The position numbers were made by a program, and so were the translations under genes. This document shows, in pieces, positions 1 to 8,600 of a DNA stretch of 10,963 nucleotides; position 1 is the first letter of the stretch; the number at the start of each line of letters is the position of its first letter. This DNA is from Isohypsibius dastychi (taxonomy: Eukaryota; Tardigrada; Eutardigrada; Parachela; Isohypsibiidae): positions 1 to 10,963 of the forward strand of contig JAQIWT010001394.1 in NCBI GenBank assembly GCA_034696485.1. The letters are read 5' to 3'. The notes under the pieces were generated by a model, which was not told the origin of the DNA, made no database searches, and worked only from the letters and a program-made list of their open reading frames with translations.

Positions 1-504
1 ACGCTGATAACACTCCATAATTGTCTGAGAAAGGAGCCATGTCGCCTTGTATTCACTTGGAATGTTTCTAGCAAACTCGCAAATGGATCAACATTGCAAA
101 AATTGTTACCGGCGAAAGAGCATCTTACATGGAAGCACTTTTCAGGTTGTCACTTTTTCAGTGCAGAATATTTTCTTTGGTTTCACTTAACGCAGAATTA
201 AATTTACGGAGAAAAAGTTTGGGTTCTTGTGCTGAGAGATCAATCTCTAATCAAGATTTGAAGTTAACGTAGTTATTTTGTCAAGACCTGTTCGTTGGCC
301 TATTCGGAAGAAACTTTGACTGTCTACTCAACACCCAGTGATGATTTTATGCTGGATGATATCAATTTTTCCTGATTTGCACAAGCATTCAGGAGACCCA
401 AGCAATATATTCGCCGAGAAAGGCAATGGGGGTACATTTTTCGCGTTTTTTTGCATTTTTGTCTTTCACAGGCAGATTGCTCTTGAGCAAATCGGCAGAT
501 TTGA

Positions 505-1182
505 TTATAAAACCGGAGTTTTGTTTGCGGTACTAGCAACCTTTTGCTTGTTTAAGAAGCGATCTTTTCGGATTTTTTTTCCTATTTCTAAAGAGTGTGA
601 CTCTTTCGTACGTCTTGGTAGATTTAATAAAGGAAACTTACTTCGTATGATTGCAAATGCATTCTCACTAAAGCACTTATAACATTCGCAGGACAAAATA
701 AATTGTACTCCCCATATGATCACTGCGTGCTTTGATGTTGAGATAAAGAATCTGCGAAACAAAATCGAAGTATCAATTTTCTTTGTCGTACCATTTATTT
801 CATGATCATTTTTCACCGAAAAAACAGTGCGCGTTTCTACCACAGGCAATACATATTCACCAGAGCAAATGTCCGAAAAATTATTTTGCAGGCGGGCTCC
901 CGATTGTACATACCGTACTGTAGAACGAACAGAATTCCTGCAGATGTCTGTGGTTTGCTTTAGCGACACTTTCTTCTTGAATTGCAGTTTCTTTGGTGCT
1001 TTGATGAAGAAACGCTTGAAAAGACCAGCCTGGAAATGATGTCTTGATGGCCATTCTTTTGATGTGCTGCTTTTCAGCGCTGGGACATTAGGGGTGGCCG
1101 GAACAAAAAGCCAATAAAGCGAATTCATTTGACGCGCTGACAGCTTTGATTTGCCCGTACAGAGGTCAGGCCTGCACACAAA
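505..1182 (-). other. Long orphan open reading frame (226 codons stop to stop), function unknown
   Basis: The frame is open from after a stop at 1185-1183 down to its own stop at 505. The most upstream start is GTG at 1179, and the first ATG is 17 codons later, which would give about 207 residues. The translation is Lys/Ser/Arg-rich, with a basic block KAPKKLQFKKK and a short hydrophobic stretch AVIIWGVQFILS. I recognise no domain, signal peptide or repeat. It is much longer than any other frame outside the two identified genes and is opposed by shorter plus-strand frames (338-682, 827-1039). It could be an exon of an unknown gene, a decayed coding sequence, or chance; no splice structure could be built around it. 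Confidence 0.22.
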
Positions 1183-1556
1183 TCACCTGGATCCTTGGGA
1201 AGCTAACGTGGTGACTCTATCAAAAAATGTAAATATTGGATTTATTCTCATGCTAATGTCCCTCCTTTTCAATCAACCATTCCCCAACGCCCCGTGAAGA
1301 CTGTTTCTAGAATGGCAATCAGGAGTATTACTGACTGTCACTCTCATATACGTTATCAGAATTATATACATTTCTGAGAATTCATCGAAAAGGCAAAAAA
1401 TAATCTGATCCAGAAAAACATATTCTAAAGCCAAAATAAATTCGTTTTTAATCCAAATCAAGGGATGAAACCAAAACATTTTTGAGCAAAAGTTTTGATA
1501 CGCACAATTGAGAATGCCGAGATATCACAGTAATAAAGGCAAGAGGAGGAAGCGAA

Positions 1557-1597
1557 AGCGATTGGTCCGATCAAGATCGCCCGCCGATCGAATCGCT
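1557..1597. repeat. Compact inverted repeat / potential stem-loop
   Basis: Outer arms AGCGATT (1557-1563) and AATCGCT (1591-1597) are perfect reverse complements. Inner arms CGATC (1568-1572) and GATCG (1586-1590) also pair. This gives 12 base pairs with a four-base bulge (1564-1567) and a 13-base loop (1573-1585). The element is GC-rich in an AT-rich stretch. No function is assigned. Confidence 0.4.
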
Positions 1598-2678
1598 CTT
1601 TAGCAGCTTGTCCAGTTTTCGGTTTGCCCAGTATAAATTTTGCAACCATTAACAAAAATCCTGTCGATCACATTTGTGGCTCTCCTCCGGAAGATATCAA
1701 TTAAAAATTTTAATCCTCAGTCCAAGGCAATTTTGTCCATCCATTTTCGTCATCACCGACAGCGTCGAAGGTAAGAGCTCGATCTCTGCTAATTAAAATA
1801 CAGTTTACTCTGCTTTATCAACGATGAGAAAATCTAAGCTAACAAAGAAACGACTCGGAACGGAGTGAGTTGATGGAATAGAGAAGTGAAAGCTTCGTTT
1901 TTGCAGCTGAAGCTAACTCAACAATTCAGCACGATTTATATACCTACAACTAACTTGCAAATCTCCTTGTCGATTATATTTGGCGAGCTAAAGACGAAGA
2001 AGAAGGTATAAGCTCGGTATAAGTAGAAATTTAACTAAATCCTGGGCTAAGTTCGCGAGGAGGATTATCCGCTGTTGCTTATGTTTGGACCAATGTGTTT
2101 CTATCTGGAGCTCATCTACGTTCATTTATTTTCTTCTTTGGTGGTAAGAAAGCAGCTTGTTGCCATTTGTTTTAATTTTGAGTCTGTACTGAGAGGCTAC
2201 TTTGTCACTTGGAGTATTATTCGGCCAACGGGAGCAGCTGGATGTGTCACTTGTTCAGTTGGCTTCATGTCGCTCCACTTTCTGCGCAGCTTGCATTTAT
2301 TAACCACTGAGGTTTCTGAATTCACTTCATAGACTTCTTAAAAAACGCAAGAAATGCAAGTTATTTTTTTTTGAATCAGCAAATCAGCATATGTGAGATC
2401 ACAATTCATCAGAATTATTATTGTTGTTATACTGTGAAAATAGAGCTTTGTTTTTTTGAGCGTAAGAACAACTTCGTAAAAATCGTAGATCTAGTTTAAT
2501 AAAATAACGGAACGAGGAATCTTTTGATGAGTTTATCATTAGCAATCATCATACTAGTCGTATAAATGGTGTCAAAACGAAAGTGAGGGTCCATAAAACG
2601 TTCTTCGTCGCTATCATCTTCGTTAGCACCCAATTTACAAACGCTTGCTCGCTTTTGTCTTATTATTGAATTACTCGT

Positions 2679-2690
2679 CTAATTAATTAG
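2679..2690. promoter_or_regulatory. Perfect 12-bp palindrome, paired-homeodomain dimer-type site
   Basis: CTAATTAATTAG is its own reverse complement. It contains TAAT-TA-ATTA, the P2 spacing bound cooperatively by paired-class homeodomain dimers. It lies about 2.8 kb upstream of the first recognisable Otx exon. A regulatory role is inferred from the motif only. Confidence 0.35.
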
Positions 2691-4720
2691 CTGTATGTTA
2701 TCACCTGTTAAAATCGCAAGTACAAAAGCCCAAAATGTTTTCTTTTCTTTATCGCATTTAGATTCGTTACGCAAACTTTACGCCGCGTGAAACCCTATAC
2801 GCCTTATTTATTGGTGACTGCGGGCTGTATTCCTTCAAGTAGGACAAAGAAGAGATTTGATCTAGATTGCATTTAATTTACGGACGCGCTGAAAGCGAAC
2901 AAGGTCGCAATGTTGACGTAGCAATCTGTGCTTTTCGCATCTCAGTTTGTTCATCCTATACCAATATCAGATTGGTGTTCTTGAGTATCGGCAGTTTATA
3001 TGGAGGGCTTTTTATCTTTATGATGCCATGATGCCATTTTAGTTTTTGCAACGCATGCTAAATCAATTGATGCATTAGCGTTGCATAATATCTGGTTTTT
3101 TGTTTCGCCAAATAAAACATTGAAAACAGTTCGCCCTGATTTTGTTTTTACTCCAAAATGTCTCTAAAATATTCAATTTTTGAATGAGGTAACCATGATT
3201 AGTGAAATGTTTCATTTTGTTTGTCGGAATATTGTTTCCCAAGTGTGTATTGAGTACTTTTTCTTTTCGTATTTGTTTTTGATGGCGGTATTTTTCGTGG
3301 GTAATATGATCAAACTGTTCAAGGCCGTTCATAATACAGAACCGCAGAATATGCTTTTGCATGATTGTCCGGCTGGTAATTAGCGGTGAAGAGGTAGAAT
3401 TGCGCAAAATGTCCGAGTAAACAAGACCTTCTTTGGCGAGCTTGAGCGGAGGCACTCAGACGACATTTCAAGCCTTTTCCCCTCCACTTATCGCATTGCG
3501 GGTGCCTTTACTTTTTTTAATCTGTCGACTTCTTTCATTGCTCAGGTTTGGTTGTTTCTTTTCATGGGAACGGTCATCGTCTGAGAAAATGAAAAAAGAA
3601 ACCAGACTCTGTAATATTATCCTCACCAAGGTTTATTTGTTTTTTCCATGAACAATGGGTGAACGGGAAATTCAAACATGACTCGACCGGCCGTTCAGCA
3701 CTTGGACTTGTTTGTGGGAATTTTCGAGCTTTAATGATAAGGTCAAATTTTACAACCTGATCTAACCCGCCTTAACTAATCCAGGATTTGCGTGGAACAA
3801 AAAATGGTTACCTAATTGACCTTGTAGTCCGAGTGCTAATACTAATCCCGCCTAATTATAAAACCTGTTATATGGCCGAATGAAGCGGATGAATTGAAGC
3901 TTGGACAAAAATAGGATTTCAAATTACTGGGTGCCGTACCACGTTCGCAGATTAAAAGAAAAAGTTATTTCTGGAGTGCCACCAATCATGGAAAATTAAC
4001 CATATGTGACAACTTCTGTCCTCCGGCTTTTCATATTCCAGAATTTTCGAAAGCAACCCTGACCAACTTGTCTCGAAAAACGCATAGATTGTCACTGAAG
4101 CATCCAGACAGGCAAAATTATTTTACCTGGAATTCTAATCAATGAAAATGTCATGAAAGCTCTGATTAATGACTTTTACCGGTGTAGTGCTGGCCACTGT
4201 TTGCTTCAAGTGTGTCGTGACTGCCCTGAATTTTAGTTGTTCGGGGTTCAAATCGAAGGTATTGCATTCTTCGATCTGAAGCTTGAACGAATATTCGAGT
4301 TTTGGAAACGAAAAAGGACGATTCAGAAAACCTGTACAAACTTTTAGTTCTCTCCATGCCCCGAAGTTAATTTGGTGCAGCCTCCTCAATTTAGCAGTCA
4401 CTTTCTGTCAGCTCAGCACTCACCATTTTCTGTCATATCAAAATCTTATTTTCGGACAATACCTGTTTTGACACATGTAGCCCTTGCTACCGCCAACTCG
4501 GAATACTAAATGCCACAAATTAAATGTTCCATCGCAGCGTGAAGCGTCGGTGTCGTGATTATATCAAATAATGTAATAAGCGACCTTCTACTCATGTATT
4601 ATCTCCATTCTTGATGGCCCTCAAGTATGTGCTACCTGCGCTTGTTAAACTTTAAATTGGTTAGAAAGGGAACACTCGACTGGAAAGATCTCCAAAATGT
4701 CTGAATCAAACACTCGCCAA
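2691..4720. other. Gene-poor upstream region, middle part
   Basis: No gene is recognised. The frame at 3075-3455 minus (126 codons) is of a length expected by chance in this composition and shows no domain. The frames around 4135-4471 are similar. Two TAATCC motifs occur 66 bp apart (3777-3782 and 3843-3848), and a short 8-bp tandem duplication lies at 3021-3036. Confidence 0.5.
3021..3036 (+). repeat. 8-bp perfect tandem duplication
   Basis: TGATGCCA occurs twice in immediate succession in non-coding sequence. It is most likely a simple slippage or duplication event with no evident function. Confidence 0.6.
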
Positions 4721-4725
4721 GTTGA

Positions 4726-4934
4726 CTAATAATTAGAAGGGCTTTTGTAGTACTTCTAAAGTGGACTGCCATCGGCTCTAGATCTGTTTTTACGGAGGCA
4801 CGATTTCTGCGTTGTTCTCCGGTAATTAATGCGATGATCTTCGAAATCTGTCTCCCGCGCCGGCTTAGTAGTCCCCGTAATTGGCATCATTAATGCGCCT
4901 AATTTTCTCATTCAGCAAGGTGACTAATTAATAA
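4726..4934. promoter_or_regulatory. Cluster of TAAT/ATTA homeodomain core motifs, candidate enhancer
   Basis: Within about 210 bp there are CTAATAATTAG (4726-4736, a near-perfect palindrome), TAATTAAT (4823-4830), TAATTG (4878-4883), ATTAAT (4889-4894), TAATTT (4900-4905) and TAATTAATAA (4925-4934). ATTAATGCG appears twice (4825-4833 and 4889-4897). The cluster ends about 570 bp before the presumed Otx start codon. Such clusters are typical of homeodomain-responsive regulatory DNA, but A+T richness produces many TAAT motifs, so this is a candidate only. Confidence 0.35.
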
Positions 4935-5440
4935 GCTATAACTACTTCATTTTGTCCCAAATATTGTGAAATTCCACAAGCTTCATGATGAATTGTAAAT
5001 ATTTATCCATAAATGTCACCGCAGTTATCTAATTTTTGTATTCATTTTTTTTTTTCCAAGAGAGCAATATATCGGGTATGTAGTTGGCGATTGGCTGGTG
5101 GGACGGTGACATAATCGGCTGTCGCGTCGCTGATTCGTTGGTTGAAAATGGGTATGGGCTTGGTTCTGGTCGAAGAGCCCGCTTCGGTAGAGTGAAATAA
5201 TGCCTAGGCTAATTCTTACAAAAGTTCGACAACGTTCAACAACTGCCAAGATTAATTGTCCAGAGTTGTACTTCAGAGATTTGTCTCCGCTTTCCTTTGC
5301 ACGAATATGGTGTCGTTATTGTAACGGTCTGAGATTATCCGAATGCAAAGTCAGCGCTTTGTTTATTTCTTTTAGAAATCCCCTCTCAACTTTGATCACC
5401 TCGTGATACCGCACTTACTTTCCCCAGTTTTTTCTGGACA
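4935..5440. other. Immediate 5' flank of the first recognised Otx exon
   Basis: It contains a T11 run (5045-5055) and open frames that I cannot assign, 5025-5249 minus and 5200-5406 plus. The latter ends at TGA 5404-5406, in the same frame as Otx exon 1, so it cannot simply continue into the Otx protein. Pyrimidine-rich tracts with AG at 5427 and 5440 look like splice acceptors. No convincing TATA box or initiator was identified. Confidence 0.45.
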
Positions 5441-5647
5441 GCTGCAAAGTGTATCCCACGCCAACATACCCGACTAGTGGCGATCTCGTCGGCTTTCCAA
5501 TGATGTCGTACATGAACGGTATGGGAGCTGGAGTTCCCAACTCCTCATCGATGGCCTCAGCGTACATCAGAAATCAGCAGAATCCATACTCCGGCATGAA
5601 TCTCTCCAGCAACGATCTCATTCATTCAAATGTCGCATACTCAAACG
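5441..5647 (+). CDS. Otx: Otx exon 1 (N-terminal region; 5' limit uncertain)
   Basis: The exon ends at 5647 before a good donor, G|GTAAGC, in phase 1. Coding sequence is taken from the ATG at 5500, directly followed by a second ATG (5503) with A at -3, giving MMSY as in vertebrate OTX proteins. The in-frame sequence upstream is open back to a TGA at 5404-5406 and reads plausibly as Tyr/Pro/Thr-rich protein (VYPTPTYPTS), so the true start may lie in an upstream exon. Candidate acceptors are CCCCAG ending at 5427 and GGACAG ending at 5440, the latter after a T-rich run. In a nematode either could also be a trans-splice acceptor. If the donor is not used, the frame runs on to a stop at 5727 and the homeodomain is lost. 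Confidence 0.75.
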
Positions 5648-8600
5648 GTAAGCTGGTAAATAATAAAAATGAATTGAATATTTTATATTGGATAAAAAAG
5701 CAGTTCTTTCCGAAGCAATTTTTCTAGTACTGTATCGTGAATGCAAATCCGAGGCCTCAGCAGCGGCAGGTTTAATCAGCGAATTTTGTTAAGCCGAGTA
5801 TTAATTCCGGATTGAGGAAGTTTAGTTCTGTCACAGAATGTATTTGACACTTCTCTTATTTAATTATGTCCTTGGTTTATACTTTGTTTTGACATCTGGA
5901 AAAAAAGTTATCAATAGAAAAGGCTGAGTCTTTTTGACAGAATAGATGCTTCAAGTGAACGGTCTTCTGGCTTGGGGCTATAATTTATTCTCGAATTTGC
6001 CAAGGGTGTTTGCTCGTGTCTTTCAACTTTTCACAACCACAAAAACCTGAGAGTTTTTCTGAACCCACCTTACAAATTACAAAATACATCTACGTTATTT
6101 TAAGAAGTGGCAATCAAGTTGGGAGGCGGACGAATACCTTAGGTAGTCCAGATAATCCAAGATCTTCCAAATCCGCCAAAACAGGCTAACCGAAGCCGAG
6201 ATGATCCCGTGGTCAAATCCGAACCATCGTTTGCCTTTTTCAAATAAACTGACCCCCTTTGTTGAGTATCCTCAACTCATTTCTTCTTTAGTGTCCGCAA
6301 TCCGATTATTAAGGCTCTTATCCCAGAATCATCGCCCGATCAGCCTTTGAAGTTCTCAAAGCTCATAAACCATTGTAAATTTATATTTCGTTGATTTGGC
6401 GTTTTGAACTAAATTTTGTTTCAAAGTTACGATTTTTTTGACACTTTTGAAAAAGCCCATTGTTTGGTGACCTTTCTTGACGGCGGTGGTAATTGGGAAC
6501 CAAGTATTTGTTGTAAATGTAGATGAAGCCTGACCGGATTAATGCGGTCGATGTTGAGAAACAAACGGTCGACAAGTGAGGGTTTCCGATCTCTCTTTGT
6601 GCCTTGTGCAAGCACTCGGGTTTTTCGGTTCGTTTCTTTTGCACATTGCGCTGTTAGCTGAGGCCCTCTTGAATTTCATGTAAGTCTGCCGAGGCAAATG
6701 CGTCTTTCTTGATTCAACTTGGTAGCTTTTTTAGGGCCATATTTACCGGTGGGCTTAACTTCATTTGATCGGCGATGTTTGCTTCCTCGTTTGCCGTTAA
6801 CGGAGTTCTCGTCAAGATGTATTTTGCATGCATTGCGTGCTCGCTGTCTTATAGATGGCTGGCTTCCATTTCCTTCTTGTTGACAAGGCATAATATTACT
6901 GTCGCGCAATGTGCAAGCAGGAAAAATGTCGTACTGTTACTCTGTACATTGAGTGCCATTTCCAGGCTTCAGCAAACCAGGGCAACCCTTTCTTCCTAAA
7001 ATGGTGACCATGACAAATTCCTGGCCTGTACTTGTATATACTTGTTTGAAGTCTTTCACGAATTATATAATTTTTCTGCAATGCAGTTGCACTTGATATA
7101 ATATTTTATGCGAACAATTGTTTTATGATGAAATATTTTTCACTAACGCCCGTATTTTCTTCTTATTAGCAGCGCCGAGAAAGCAACGTCGTGAGCGGAC
7201 GACATTCACAAGGAACCAGCTGGACGTTCTGGAAACCCTTTTCTCGCAAACGCAATATCCTGATATATTCAGACGCGAAGAAACGGCCATGAAAATTAAT
7301 CTACCGGAACCACGTGTGCAGGTAAAGATTGATCTAGCTTTGGGTAACCGTCGAGTTTATTGAATCATTTGTTTAACTTTTATTCACCCGCGCACGGGGG
7401 CCATAAGGAAGCTTAGTTTATGGTAATCGGCATGAATTTTTCTGAAGCATCTATGCCTTCTGATCTGTCCACAGTAAAAAGACTTACATTGAGATTAGCC
7501 GGTGAAACTGTGACGATTATGAGATTATCAAAACCACCAGATGAAAGCAGATAACATCAGGCTTAAAAAGTTGCGTTTTTTAAGTTGAATTAATTACTTT
7601 GTTTACTTTCTCACTTTGTCAAAAAAAAACATGTGAACTATCCAATCATCGCAGTTTTTTGCCAAGCGGCACGCGTGATATTTCTAGATTTTCTTTTGGA
7701 GGTACATCATGGTAGCGAATAATATCATTTGGGCAGCATTAATAAATTTTCGGGGGTGTAATTTTTTACGCATCTTTGAAATTCCTAACGATGAATCTAT
7801 TTGCATGTCGATCGCCCGATGCTCGGTCTTCATTTAGAAGGAAGTGTGCTTCCTCTTTTAAATTGTAACCTTATCACTAGTGTCCGCTTGCTCGCAAATT
7901 TCAAAGCAAACACAAACACACCAGAAGAATGTTTCCAACTGGTGACCTTAAAGACCAGCCAGTTTACTCAGACACCGACTCGCATTCCTGACAATATCCG
8001 ATTGATTTCCGTAAAATGATGTTGAGGTAGCAGGAGGCGATTAACAAACGAGACTCTTGAAACCTCGGTGTTAAATGACAGTCAGAATCTGACTAATTCA
8101 CTAATGATCAAATAATGATACATTCTTAACCTCATTCCACAAATTACCGCGCTGTATCTGAACTTTTCTGGAATGTTCGAAAAAGTGACCTTTATTCATT
8201 TCCAGGTCTGGTTCAAAAATCGCCGCGCAAAACGCCGCCAGCAAAATAACGCACAATCCACCGGTGCTAACAACAAGCCACGTCCACCGAAAAAGGATAA
8301 ATCTCCAGCACATCCGTCAAACGGAAGTGCATCAAGCACTCCAGTTTCCTCTTCAGGCACCAATGCTGCATCTAGTCCTCACTCGAACATTAAGCCGGAA
8401 GAGCCTGCTTCACCACAAAATTACGGTAAATCCATGGTACACAGCGCAAGTGCCAGCCCGGTCCTGAACCAGAACAGCTGCAAGTTCGACAATGCCAGCG
8501 GACCCATTTGGAATCCCGCGTCATCCGCCGCAGCGGCCGATCTCGGAGCATGCATGCAACGCGCCCCTGCTGCATTCTCCACCATTCATTACAACCCCAA

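Larger units (their letters stand above)
1..2678. other. Gene-poor upstream region, left part
   Basis: Apart from the orphan frame (505-1182) and the stem-loop (1557-1597), I see no recognisable gene, tRNA or mobile element. Short frames such as 2075-2332 plus (hydrophobic start, 85 codons) have no recognisable homology. The region may be intergenic, or part of a large first intron of the Otx gene if an upstream exon exists. Confidence 0.5.

Noticed and set aside
324-682. Short overlapping plus- and minus-strand frames at the left end
   Set aside because: No recognisable domain and typical chance lengths. They overlap the much longer orphan frame on the opposite strand.
2075-2332. 85-codon plus-strand frame with hydrophobic start and an internal GTAAGA donor, considered as a first Otx exon
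   Set aside because: No Otx-like sequence, and no evidence that the donor joins 5441 in frame.
3075-3455. 126-codon minus-strand frame in the upstream region
   Set aside because: The length is near what one would expect by chance in this window, the composition is unremarkable, and no motif or splice structure supports it.
4239-4260. GGGTTCAAATC, resembling a tRNA T-loop (B box)
   Set aside because: The flanking bases do not form a T-stem, and no matching A box, anticodon arm or acceptor stem is present.
5045-5055. T11 run
   Set aside because: An ordinary homopolymer in AT-rich DNA, with no associated RNA polymerase III gene.
5200-5406. 68-codon plus-strand frame just upstream of Otx exon 1
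   Set aside because: It ends in a stop before the Otx exon, and its translation shows nothing Otx-like, so it is unlikely to be the missing N-terminus.
5648-5727. Continuation of Otx exon 1 to a stop at 5727 as an alternative short protein
   Set aside because: The GTAAGC donor at 5648 is strong and splicing restores the homeodomain. The continuation is AT-rich with no Otx similarity, so it is read-through of intron sequence.
1449-6541. Scattered TAATCC/GGATTA sites (1449, 1711, 2062, 3777, 3843, 6153, 6536) as evidence of Otx autoregulation
   Set aside because: About seven such 6-mers are expected by chance on both strands of 11 kb at this base composition, so their number carries no signal. 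Only local clustering could.
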